Shown one piece after another: positions 45,519 through 56,765 of a stretch of DNA of 64,000 nucleotides. Under the pieces are notes generated by a model. The model was given only the letters and a program-made list of their open reading frames with translations. It ran no database searches and was not told the DNA's origin. Numbering within the stretch: the stretch's first letter is position 1; the number at the start of each line of letters is the position of its first letter. Location of the stretch: the NCBI GenBank assembly GCA_035222895.1, contig JAVYIG010007182.1, positions 41,878-105,877 of the forward strand, given 5' to 3'. The position numbers were made by a program, and so were the translations under genes. Origin of the DNA: Strongylocentrotus droebachiensis. Taxonomy: Eukaryota; Echinodermata; Echinoidea; Camarodonta; Strongylocentrotidae.

Positions 45519-47854
45519 TCAATCGCTGTTGTAGGCTCCGAAATAATCATCGTCGCTGCGGTATAAAGGATCATCATCGCCGTCGTAGCTGTCGTCGCTG
45601 TCTTCGATGTTAGTCATGAACGGTCGTTGGCGTTTCAAAAAACTTAGTCTGGTTTCTGATGTCCCGTTGCCTTGGTTACCTCCTAGTTGGATGTTTTCCA
45701 CGGTGTTTTTGCAAGACGACGTTATCAGGGTTCGTTGAAGCGGTGTCAGCAGTTTGCAATAACTATACAATTCAAATACAGTAACATATTTCTTAGTGAC
45801 CACCTCTGAAATTGACGTTTGGATTGTCTGTATTTTTTAAAAATTTGTTTAAAAAAAATATATAAATAGATCATTTAAATGTGTGTCTGATATCACTAAT
45901 AGCTCTCGCACAGTGATCTTATAACAATACTCTTATGTGAGAAATTCACCAGTGTTACCACATCAGATATCTACACACTAAGAACAAATTTTCACTTCAG
46001 CGATAGTTGTTGTACTGAACACGTCAAAGTACTAGTTGTTTCAAACGATGAAAACATGTTATTTACTGTTCTACTCCTGTTGTGTGCATCTTTTTCAAAA
46101 GACAAATGTTCATTTTTGTAGCTCTATGTTAATGTTATAATGAAAAGTCACCAATAAAGCAGCAATGTAATAGAAATGATGAATACATCAATATAAAAGA
46201 GAGTGATGAACGAGTGGTAAAAGTGGTCCTGGACATATTAACCAATATATATTTCAAGAAAGATTAAAAATGCCATGTCTATTAATCCACAATCATGTAT
46301 TCGTCACAAATGAGCATGTAAATTTTGTTAAAACATACCCCTCTAGTTCCGTGTAGCCGCGCGGAACCAAACACAATGCATCAGATGCAGTGTAGTAGAT
46401 CATTTCTTCTGTTAATGGTCGAATCTTCCAGAAATCTGACGTCTCACGCATCTTCTTCACGAAGTCACTATTTGTGCGATACCCGCCCACTCCAACAAGC
46501 TGACACAAAGATACGAAGTCGACTCGATATGACATCCTCTTCATTTGCTCCGTTAGTGTGCTTATCGCAATCTTGACGAAAATATAACAAATACATTTGT
46601 TTTTACCACTTCTTGATTTGCTATACTGTCACATCACATTGACTTTTTAAAGTTTCAAAATTGGATAACAATGAGCTGCAAAGTGGATTTGGAACATTAC
46701 ATAAATTTAGATCATAATCTATAATCAAATAAAATGTATCATCTGAATGACTGAATGTATGAAATTCATTATAAAATCATAGATGAATGCAGTTATTTTT
46801 AATTGGATATAATAGTGATGTTAGCTTACCGACGTATCAAACACGTTCTTGAGTTTTACACCGAATCCATGATACAGGGAGTATGTGTCACGTTTACAAT
46901 CATGGATCACCTGAAATAAATAATACAACTTATGTTTCATGCAGGGAACATCATTTATGATAGAACGGGTTGAATACATTTTACAAAAGCAATTAGCAAC
47001 CATCATTATCACTATTCACATTATTCTAAAAACCAGGTAAATTACATAACCCATGCAGGATTTCCGTTTCAACCATGCAGAATATAATAATTGTCTACCA
47101 TTTACAGACTTTGCATTGTTTGAGGATATAAAGTCTCTGTGCAATATACTAAAAGAAAGAGGGAAGTTATATAATATATATATATATATATATATATTAA
47201 ATAACATACCATTAGGTTTTACCACTGAGGCAAATAGTATTGTTTTTAAGACTGGACTGACAGCCATCCTGAAAAGTAGGCATTGCTGCGGGGCCGCTCT
47301 TTTCACTAAATTCAAAGTAATAAATAATTCCATTACAATCAAGTTGTTAATGTTATAATCACACAGGTCTACCTTCAGGATGCTGTCATGTTCTAGTATC
47401 TTCTTGAGACTAGAGTTTTCTTTGAGAAGCTGAGGGTTCTTGAAGGCATCAAAGAGGAATGCTTTCCTGTCCCAGGTCGAGATCTGAACAAGAGTCAGGC
47501 ATCCCTCCTCTTTCCCTGCACACAAAATATCGAGATATGAACTTCAAAATGCGAAAGGTTCATAAATGTATTAGGTAGGGAGGTGTCTTGGTATAATGGT
47601 TTATCCGCTTGACTCTCAATCCTAAGGTTAAGGGTTCGAATCCCAAACCGGCACTAACGTCCTTTGGCAAGAAATTAATATACATTCGCCATACTCCACC
47701 CAGGTGTAAATAGGAACCTTGCAATTGCAGGGGTAATAATAATTACAGCGTCTTCAGGAAGAACAGGGGGCATTGTTGCTGATGCTTCCCTGGGTAAACA
47801 AAATTCTAATTACTATTATTATCATTATTATTTGTATTACTATTATCATCATCA

Positions 47855-47894
<40 letters not shown>

Positions 47895-48006
47895 CATCAT
47901 TATTATTACTATTATTATAATTATTGTTATTATTATTATTATTATTATTATCATTATTATTATTATTATTATTATTATTACATTACTATCAATATTATCA
48001 TTATTA

Positions 48007-48051
<45 letters not shown>

Positions 48052-48117
48052 GGCCTATTATTATTATCACTATTACTATTATTATCATTATTATTTGTAT
48101 TACTATTATCATCATCA

Positions 48118-48154
<37 letters not shown>

Positions 48155-48207
48155 CATCATTATTATTACTATTATAATTATTGTTATTATTATTATTATT
48201 ATTATTA

Positions 48208-48241
<34 letters not shown>

Positions 48242-48266
48242 ATTACTATCAATATTATCATTATTA

Positions 48267-48311
<45 letters not shown>

Positions 48312-51300
48312 GGCCTATTATTATTATCACTATTATAATTATTATCATTATTATTATTATCATTATAATAATTTTAAGTACCTGTATCATTATCATCACC
48401 ATTATCATTATTATTTAGCCCATGGTACACGAGGTGTCATTTCTATATCATTCATATTCATATTTATTTCATTTCCAACAGAAAGGTAAACAAAGATATT
48501 ACATTTTTCTTCCATACATAATTCATTTTTTTCTGGAAACTATACAAATAAACTTTGCACATAATAAAATTATTACAAGAAATTCTTAATTTCTGAGGAA
48601 ATGGGGGGGGGGGGGGGGGGGGGATCCACTAAAAAGCAGTGCTTGTAGTTTATATCGTACTACCTGCTCCAATCAAACCCGTGAAATTCATACACTAGTT
48701 GTACTGTTCAATGCAATTTTCACCATGATCATATTGCGAACATTTAGTGTCTCCAAGTTAGTGGAATTTATTCGGTATTACATTTTTGTATCAGCAACTT
48801 TTCAAGACATTTAATTGACTACGCATTTTGACTACGCTTTTAACAGGGTGACTCTGGGTATTGGTGCCAATGCATTATTTTGTATACAAATGTCCTTATT
48901 TCATTGTGTTTTAAATTCTCCCCTCTTGATTACGTGTTTCTCTACTGCAACTGTTTTTCATCTACTTTACTTTTTTTCTTACAGAGACCTATATAATGCG
49001 GTGGTCACATCCCGCCGTACTTGCAAGTGCGTGCTGTCTACGTGCAAAAACGTGGGCAAAATGTGGGTATCCGTACGTGATGAGTACCGCCTCCGTACGG
49101 ATTTGGGAGCACGCAGACACACCGTAGCACTTTTAGTGCACGAGGAACTTTCGCTGCGTTCGGGCTGCGTTCGGGCTACCGATTCACCCCAGTGCGTGTG
49201 ACGTGCGTGCCCGGTACTGCCAACGAGCGCACAACGTACTGACTCCGTGCGTCTTTTAAAGGCGCACGTGATAGGTGCGTGGTCCGTGCTTACTCGCCAC
49301 TTCCCGAGTTCAGCTATCCAATGAGCACGCAGAACTCACGTGGACCGTACCGAGTAAGCACTTACAACGCACGTTGTTCGCACTGATTTATGCAGTATAT
49401 AGTCTCTTCGGTGGAATGGGCGGCATCTTGAGGCAGCAACAGCTGGGACTTCTGGAGAACATCGGAATGTCGTCCTATATAAACACCGAGTTCATCGCAC
49501 GTGCACGCACTTACAACATGCGAGTGAGTAAGGACACCGTACGTGAGCAGCACTTGTAAGTAAGGCCTCCGGACGATAACGTGGCAACCGCACGGAGACC
49601 GTACGGTGTAAGCACGTTGTAAGCACGTATAACGTACTTACCACGTGCGCAACGTACTATGCACGCAACCGTTCACGGCCAGGCGTGGCGTGCGGGCCAC
49701 GTACTTACACAGTGCGTGTGACGCGCGTTGCCGGTACTCCCTCCCTACCTTTGCCACTCCCTCCCTACGTTTTTAGAAAAACGTGGCGGCCGTGGCCTCC
49801 CCAAAAACCGTACGGACTAAAAACCTATTCCCTTACATTATTATTCCAATTCGTATACCTCAGTCACACCGCCCCACCGACTCCACACCGACTTCGCCAT
49901 TCGGGGTATGCAATTTTCTGTTCGATCAGGGGGTTTCAATCAAGTCATAAAAATTGATATCAAATTTAATCAAAATCAATATTAGCTTGAAATTTACAGC
50001 AACGCTTGCTAAACCTACATGTTAAGTATGCATAAGTTACCGAGACGAGCAATATTTGCCTGCTTTACAACCGTAACGCAGGTAAAATATATTTGTGACG
50101 GACCTTTGAGCTGTTCTTAGCAATCAAACTTCTTAGCAAACAGTGGTGCAGGCAGTAGTTACCGTAAGGGCGGAAAGTACCTCTTTACATTACGAAAACA
50201 ATTATGTTTAAATGTTAGGCCTAATCTTTGAAATTTTCTCTCCACAGCTGCCAGTAAGCATGTATATTTTGTACCAAAAGAGTGCATGCTGAGAGCTCGT
50301 TCTCTTCTGCTGGCAAGGCGTCTATTAACCGACTTAATATTCCTAGTACTTACGCCTTTTATATTCAAGCTCATATGATAAGTAACAGCGATAAGTAACG
50401 GTACCAATACCATAACTACACATTTTATCATATATCAATGAGATTTGTTGATATTTAAAAGGCAATCCAACCCTTATAATAATTAATTTGTATGAAAGCA
50501 GAAGAAAAAAATTTCATCAAGTGTACGCGCCTCTTCTCATTTGTATCATTCTACGATTTTCTGCACAATTTTGTTCTTAAATTGTTTATTTGTTAAGAGA
50601 TGTGAAATGAATGAATTAAAAAAAATTGAATTTGATAAGAAAAAGAGAAAGAGAATGGCGATAGTTTAAAATAAATCTGACCGATAATAAGAGTGTTATA
50701 AGTATTTGAAATATGAGATCACTATAGCTTTACGAATTTCAAATTGGCTTTTTTTTTAGTGGATTGTGTTGTAGTCACAGCATGGACCTAGGTCAATAGA
50801 CAATCTTATCCCGTTTGTCGCGTACAAAATATTTTCTCCCAAGTGCCTTCTTCCTTGGGGCACTACTCAAAATATATTATGGATAGCATATAATTATAGG
50901 TCCTCTGAAAAGAAAAGAACCTCCCGAGTCATACATCTTAAGAAAAAAAGTTACACTATGGTAATTTTGCGTGTTTGAACAAATGGGGAAATTGCACTAC
51001 ATCACAGTCACATTACTTATTCAGATATATGACACGTAAAGTGATTACAACTTTCAAAAATTCATAACAGTCTTGTTTTTTTGTCCGATTTCGTCCATAC
51101 TTTGACCAGTCTACTTTTATGATTGTTCTTGCTTTCTTTTAGGTTTAGAATTGTTTGTTTTCCCTTAAACCTTCATTGCTCAAAGCAATGATGGCGATCA
51201 TTTAGCGTCAGTGTCACTTTCACATTAGGGACTTTTAGATTGAGTGAACGAGAACGACATGAACGACCACTGATCATGCGTGTCCATGGCAAGCCGTTTT

Positions 51301-53537
51301 AACATTTATTCATATTTCTTGATATCATGAATTGGATTCTTGATATCAAGAATTCAATTCTTGATATCAAGAAATGTTTTTTGTTGTAAAGCAATGGTAA
51401 TTCTTGATATCAAGAATTATTTTTTTTGAGGTAAAAAGCAATGGTAATTCTTGATATCAAGAAATATTGCGCGTCAAAGACTACGCCAGTCGCTGACGTA
51501 TTTCTACGGTAATGAAATGACGCATCTGTGCAACGAGCAACTTGTGTTCATGTCTCTTCTCTTTAACTTCAAAATATCACTGATTCATGACCTGCATTAC
51601 TTCACTTACCTAAGTTGACACCTTCACAATCAAGTCCGATGACCACACTCTCTCTTCTAGACTGGTCAAGGATCGGGTCAAGAACTTGTTCACAGTCCTC
51701 CACAGAATCGATGATTTGGGTTTGACTGAGCACATACACTACAGGGAATGAAAGTAGAAGTTTTGTATAAAGAGTATAGTAGTTGTAGTAATAATGAGTA
51801 ATAATAATGATAATGAATAAGCCTTATGATAGTGATGATGATGATGGTGAAGATGAAGATAATGATAATGAAGAGGATGATGAAGATGAAGATGATGATG
51901 ATGATGATGATGAAGATGATAATGGTGAAGAATGATGATGATAATGTTGAAGATGATGATGATGATGATGAAGATGATGACAATGAAGATGTAGATGACG
52001 ATGGAGATGATGATGAAGAAGGGACTCAATGCTATCAATGTTATGTTATATAAAGGGAACGAGAATGACAATGGGAAGAGGACTTGTTAAAAGCAGAACA
52101 AAAAGATGGCCTAAAATTTCCGATTGATGTTCTGACTGATCAAGAGTTATAGATATTGATCTATAACGTTCGGAGAAGGTATCAACCATATCTATCAAGA
52201 ATAAATCATATTGTCGCAATCACTTCATGAAGAGAGGTAAGAAAAAAAAATATATAACTTTATGGGCAACAGTTTAAAATAGCCTGTTTTTATCACGAAT
52301 TGTGAATGTTGATACAAGCAAATGAGCAATCCTATAATAATAATTTTAGAAATAGCTTAGTCGTAATTTTCGGTGATTTGATCGGAAATCATTTTTTTTA
52401 AAGCAGGCAAAAAATATCACCCTATTCTATCTCTGAACAGAAAAGACGTTCTAATGACTACATGTGACAAACATAAACGATGATCCGTCTTATAACCTAA
52501 ACATACATGTAGATATAGAAATAAAGCACGGAGCCTTGTATAAAGAAATGTATCCCTATTGTAAAAATAGTAATCAAAAATTATCAGATACCTTTGAAAT
52601 CAAAAGAGCCGCCAGTAGCAGATGCACCAGTAGCCGATGAGCCAGTAGCCGATGGGCCAGTAGCAGATGTGCCAGTAGCAGATGCAGCCGCAGTCTGTAT
52701 AGTCTTCTGTACAGCACCACCAGTAGCAGATGCGCCAGTAGCAGATGTGCCAGTAGTAGATGCAGCAGCAGTCTGTATAGTCTTCTGTACAGCACCACCA
52801 GTAGCAGATGCGCCAGTAGCAGATGTGCCAGTAGCAGATGTGCCAGTAGCAGATGCAGCCGCAGTCTGTATAGTCTTCTGTACAGCACCACCAGTAGCAG
52901 ATGCGCCAGTAGCCGATACAGCAGCAGTCTGTATAGTCTTCTGTACAGCACCACCAGTAGCAGATGCGCCAGTAGCAGATGTGCCAGTAGCAGATGTGCC
53001 TGTAGCAGATGCAGCCGCAGTCTGTATAGTCTTCTGTACAGCACCACCAGTAGCAGATGCGCCAGTGGCAGATGTGCCAGTAGCAGATGCAGCAGCAGAT
53101 GCAGCAGCAGTCTGTAAAGTCTTCTGTACAGCACCACCAGTAGCAGATGCAGCCGCAGTCTGTACAGTCTTCCTTGTACTAGTGCTGGGAGGTTGTATCT
53201 CCAGGGTTTTCTTGGTAATGGCTGGATTGAGAACTTGAGGCGCTGGTTCAATGTCTCTCTTGAAAAACTTCACTTCCCATTGAGAATTTCTCCTCACCGT
53301 CATCCGAATTCGTTGAGGAAACTTTAACAGGGCCTCCTCAGACATTGGAACAACTCGAACCTTTAGCTGAGCATTCATTTCCAGAATGTCGCGGAGATCG
53401 GCAATGTACGAACCCATGATATGGCTAGCAACCGACCTATCGAGGCGAGCATTCCCGGTCCGACCTGATACCGCAATATTCGCAAAATTTCTGTCGATTC
53501 GCACAACGCGACCAGGCAATTCGTCATTCTCTGCCAT
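45519..53537 (-). CDS. Egalitarian/EXD1-like DEDDy exonuclease-domain protein, copy 4
   Basis: Exons on the minus strand: 53537-52592, 51738-51610, 47515-47373, 46910-46830, 46571-46339, 45762-45519; 1776 nt, 591 aa, no internal stop. Residues 1-100 are the MAENDEL module. An in-frame deletion of about 100 residues then joins APQV to LNPAITKKTLEIQ, removing the CPQYFTIS segment. Residues about 127-310 are repeat cassettes (AVQKTIQT alternating with ATGTS/ATGAS). Exonuclease: GLDCEGV (D352, E354), HDCKRD (D414), YYTASD (Y493, D497), so the DEDDy set is intact. Exon 2 gains one codon from a shifted acceptor (TGTAG then TGTATG). The tail carries Asp-rich clusters. Intron 2 (about 4.1 kb) holds a SINE, an ATT tract and a GC island. 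Likely functional if expressed. Confidence 0.83.
47171..47197. repeat. (TA)n microsatellite in gene 4 intron 3
   Basis: About 13 TA dinucleotides, absent from genes 2 and 3 at this point. Confidence 0.85.
47578..47817 (+). mobile_element. Full-length tRNA-derived SINE in gene 4 intron 2
   Basis: A tRNA-like head has A box TGGTATAATGG (47589-47599) and B box GGTTCGAATCC (47633-47643). A body shared with the other SINEs here (GGCAAGAAATTAATATACATT, CCACCCAGGTG) leads into a long ATT tract. The head does not fold into a clean tRNA, so this is a SINE, not a tRNA gene. Confidence 0.75.
47810..48415. repeat. Long ATT-triplet tract with about 260-bp internal tandem duplication
   Basis: About 600 bp of ATT/ATC triplets. 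TTTGTATTACTATTATC recurs 263 bp apart (47831, 48094) and AGGCCTATTATTATTATCAC 260 bp apart (48051, 48311), showing that a block of the microsatellite was itself duplicated. It yields poly-Ile and poly-Tyr frames that are not genes. Confidence 0.93.
48990..49835. other. GC-rich, CpG-dense island full of CGTAC/GTACG/CACGTG words
   Basis: A sharp composition change inside gene 4 intron 2, with many short palindromes (CCGTACGG, GTACGTGA, ACGTGCACG, GCGCACGTG, CCACGTAC). Frames exist (48815-49201, 49275-49559) without recognisable motifs. It is absent from the same intron in genes 2 and 3, so it is probably an inserted element of unknown class. Confidence 0.5.
51320..51465. repeat. Repeated TTCTTGATATCAAGAA palindrome
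   Basis: Four perfect or near-perfect copies of the palindrome plus one imperfect, with two copies of AAGCAATGGTAATTCTTGAT. Gene 3 intron 2 has only a single related site (near 35421). Confidence 0.8.
51830..52020. repeat. (GAT)n microsatellite in gene 4 intron 1
   Basis: GATGAT with GAA interruptions, paralogous to 36155-36320. Confidence 0.9.
52605..53165 (-). repeat. Coding cassette repeat in gene 4 exon 1
   Basis: Six cassettes of the type GGAVQKT(I/L)QTAAAS separated by one to four ATGTS/ATGAS pentapeptides. It lies at the position of gene 2's QTAAASAAG and just before the conserved FDFKG exon end, which suggests that short seed was the origin. In frame throughout. Predicted to be disordered and low in charge. 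Confidence 0.9.
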
Positions 53538-53700
53538 CTTGCTTTCTACTCAACGTTCCACAGGTGAAATGAAAATATGAGTTCTGTCACTAATAGCTTA
53601 TACAATTGTGTATGCTGCGCCGAAGCTATTATCCTATACTAGCTAACCAGGAAGGTAGCTAGCTGTGGCTCGTTTCATCGAGTGGGGGAATCCCCGTACA
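53538..53700 (-). promoter_or_regulatory. Conserved 5' flank of gene 4 with kappaB-like palindrome
   Basis: Upstream block shared with genes 2 and 3; GGGGAATCCCC at 53685-53695, 148 bp from the start codon. Function inferred. Confidence 0.35.
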
Positions 53701-54131
53701 TTATTGTCTGGACAATTGACAATTGACAATGACAATGATTGACAATGGTTTGTTTATTTCTTTAACGGCCCCTTCTGGGGCATGGAAGAAATATAGCGGC
53801 AACAATGTCCTTTGGCAAGACATTAATCTACACTTGCCACTCTCCACCCAGGTGTTAAATGGGTACCGGTAGGAAGGATTTCCTTGAATGCTGTGAGCGC
53901 CGAAATCGGCAGCCTTGCATAGCCGGGTAATGTTGGAGCGCCTTGAGCACCTTGCAAGGGGGATACGTGCGCTATATAATATAATGTTCAACAATGATTT
54001 TTTTTTTTTTTTTTAACACACAGAAAATCTTTAAAACACAAGAAAATCTTTGGCAGCGAACTACAAATGTTGGCAAGCTTTAAGGTATACGTTAAGAAAT
54101 ACATAATACCCTATATCTCAACTAGCAGTAC

Positions 54132-55639
54132 CAGAGGCGGCCCTCCCGGGGGGCAGGGGGGGGGGGGCAGTGCCCCTATTGATTTGTAAGAGTGCCCCTT
54201 CCCCTTCTCAACTCTGATATGTGCCCCTTTTATTTGGACACGTGCCCCTTTTACTTCGACAAGTTCCCATTTTCCTTTGCGATAAGTGTCCATTTTCCAT
54301 TCTCCTCAGTGCCCGTTTTAATCTCTAGTAAGTGCCCCTTTTCAGGTACGAGAAGTGCCTCTTTTCACTCTTGATAAGTGCCCCCTTCACCTTTGATAAT
54401 TGCCTTATTCAAATCTGAGAGGTGCCTCTTTTACTTTGACAAGTGCCCATTTTTCTTTGTAAGAAATGCCCCTTCCCTTTAAATAACTACCCCCATTTTA
54501 ACTCGAATAAGCGCACCTTATATTTTCACATGTGCCCCTTTTCCTTTTTAATAAGTGCCCACTTTTCCAAATGATAAGTGCCCCATTAAAAAAGAACCCC
54601 TCCCTTTCTCAAAAATACCCCTTCTCTTGTAAATGACCCTTTTCAGGTACGAGAAGTTACTTCTTTTCACTTCAGATAAGTACCCCCTTTACCTCCGATA
54701 AATGCCCCTTTAAAATCTGATCGGTGCCCATTTTCTTTCAACTAATGCACATTTTCCTTTATTATAAGTGCCCCTTTTTCATTCACAAAAGTGCCCCCTT
54801 TCATATCTGGTCATTGCCCTTTTCAGGTGCGATAAGTGCCTCTGTTCACCTCTGATAATTTCCCTTTTAACAATGATACGTGCCCCTTTTCCTTTCTAAT
54901 AAGAGACCTATCCCCTTTTCATAAATGCCCCTTTTCACCTCTTATAAATACCCCTATCAAAATCTGATGGGTGCCCCTTTTCCGTCGACAAATGCCCATT
55001 TCCTATTCTCATAACTGACTTTTTAAATCCCTAGTGAGTGCCTTTTTTGAGGGTGTAAGAAGTGCCTCATTTTCACCTCTGATAATTACTCTTTGTACTT
55101 TGACACATGCTCCTTTTCTTTTCTGATAAGTGTCCCCTTTTCCTCTCATCATTAAACGCGCACCTAATTTCAAGCGACTAAGAGCAATTTCCCTCAAAGC
55201 TCGCTCGCTAGGCTCGCAAGGATCTATAGATGATATGTTACTTATCAAAGGTCTTTTCAGTCTTCCGTTATGAAAATGTGCTTTTAACCCCATCAGGATT
55301 GGGTTTTTTCCTCTTTCTAAGATGTAATTTTTCGCCCTACGACCTCACAAATCTTAAATTTTTTTCTCGCTCGCTTCGCTCACTCGCAAATAATTTTTCA
55401 GACCATTACTCCCAACTGCGAAGCATGATGCTTAAGCAATATCTTGTATGGCGTATACAGTGAAACAAATATTAAAATCATCCCTGATAATGTAATTACA
55501 ATGTAGGGGTATATACCAATGTCTCAAAATTGTATATTTTCGCTTTGAGATTTCCCTTTGTAGGTGCCCCTTTTTCCAGAAAGTGCCCTTTTTCTTGGTG
55601 TCCCCCACCCCCACTTTGGAAGTCGCTCGGCCGCCCCTG
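54132..55639. mobile_element. hAT-like element with GTGCCCC minisatellite, copy 2
   Basis: A 1508-bp element with the same ends and the same 8-bp flank AGCAGTAC (54124-54131, 55640-55647) as 38583-39800. It is therefore the same insertion inherited by duplication, not a second transposition. The array carries about 290 bp more. Confidence 0.82.
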
Positions 55640-55754
55640 AGCAGTACAAATACTACTATATATATGTATGTACACTATGATACTAAATACGACAACACAC
55701 ATTAAACCAAAAGTCTAACGTATTAAAAAGGACAACAAAAATTATCCAAACTTA

Positions 55755-56262
55755 GACATAATGATCTTACAAAATGTGGAAAGGTTCTTTAACTGTTTAA
55801 CAGAATTTGCATTGAATAACTGATGAAATTTGATAACGTTAGGTTTACTGTAATAATATTTCTTTACATACTGCTTACGAAAATCATTGAATGCTGGGCA
55901 CACCAGAACATAATGAAATTCATCACCCTGTACCTTAAGATTACATAGGGAAGTAGGGAACATAACTCAAGAGGTTGATCAGATAAATAACGATATTTGG
56001 TAACTTAACTGGCAGCTTATCATTACCACAACGAAACTTACAAAGGGATATTCTATCACCTACGTCCAATTTCAACAAATAGCTCTCCAAACCACCTTCC
56101 TGTTTAACGAGCCTATAATTAAAGCATACACGATTTCTTATAAACTTCATTATTCCAATTTTGCCAATCAATATCATTTAATCTAAGGTCCAAAGATGAC
56201 TTAACCCAACCTAAGTTCAAGAGGGTATCGTCAACCCACAAATTTGACATTAACTTTCACAA
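55755..56262 (-). pseudogene. LINE ORF2 C-terminal relic, copy B
   Basis: Minus strand: YRLVKQEGGLESYLLK, LCKFRCGNDKLPVKLP, then CNLKVQGDEFHYVLVCPAF and KPNVIKFHQLFN, the Cys/His-containing tail of many non-LTR ORF2 proteins. Frameshifted. Confidence 0.75.
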
Positions 56263-56271
56263 TCCACCTTA

Positions 56272-56722
56272 GGGTTGCGTTTATCTACCAAATTTTTGGA
56301 TAGAATCAGGATTCTCAAACGTCTTTCAGGCAAATTTAGAAGGTGATAAACGCAAAGCCTTTTTTAAAGGGCTTTAGATATGGGCATATCTAAAGACGCA
56401 AAAAGGTGTGTTTTGTATGTGACATACAGCCAGAATCACGTTTCTGAGAGATCGATAAACGCAAAGCTGTTTTGAACCTCACATACAAATAGGACCACCC
56501 AGGTGTTGTGTACAAGCATGTGTGTGAAGTTGACCTCCGAGAAACTGTCTGCTTCCCGGGTCAAAACAGCTGGGCAGACACAAGGCCTTTATTTTGAATC
56601 GTGAAGGGACGATAAACGCGACATCCCGCAAATCACGATCGTATAGTGGGGTATGATAGTGGGGTTCAATAGTGGGGTACGATATGTACATATCTAGTGG
56701 CAAGCCTTGATAAACGCGCCCC
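56272..56722. mobile_element. MITE-like element, GTTGCGTTTATC family, copy 1
   Basis: A 451-bp sequence starting GGGTTGCGTTTATC and ending GATAAACGCGCCCC, with internal GATAAACGCAAAGC repeats. The paralogous site at about 40440 reads straight through (CACAATCCTTGATTCG), so this is an insertion. Target duplication is not clean. Confidence 0.7.
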
Positions 56723-56765
56723 TTGACTCGAAATCACAACTTTAATGAGCTTGCGTAACAGACTA

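Larger units (their letters stand above)
53538..56262. repeat. Segmental duplication, copy B (pairs with 38006-40540)
   Basis: Same order as copy A: conserved 5' flank with GGGGAATCCCC (53685-53695), SINE (53703-53990), GTGCCCC element, LINE relic. It then diverges where two MITE-like insertions break the copy B sequence. Confidence 0.88.

Noticed and set aside
47578..47655. tRNA gene with intact A and B boxes
   Set aside because: Stems do not pair properly and the sequence leads into a SINE body shared with other loci.
47754..48418. Poly-Ile, poly-Tyr and poly-Leu open frames
   Set aside because: Direct translations of an ATT microsatellite.
52574..53251. Leu/Arg-rich and Val/Ala-rich frames over gene 4 exon 1
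   Set aside because: Same reason: alternative frames of the coding repeat, with no conservation in gene 2.
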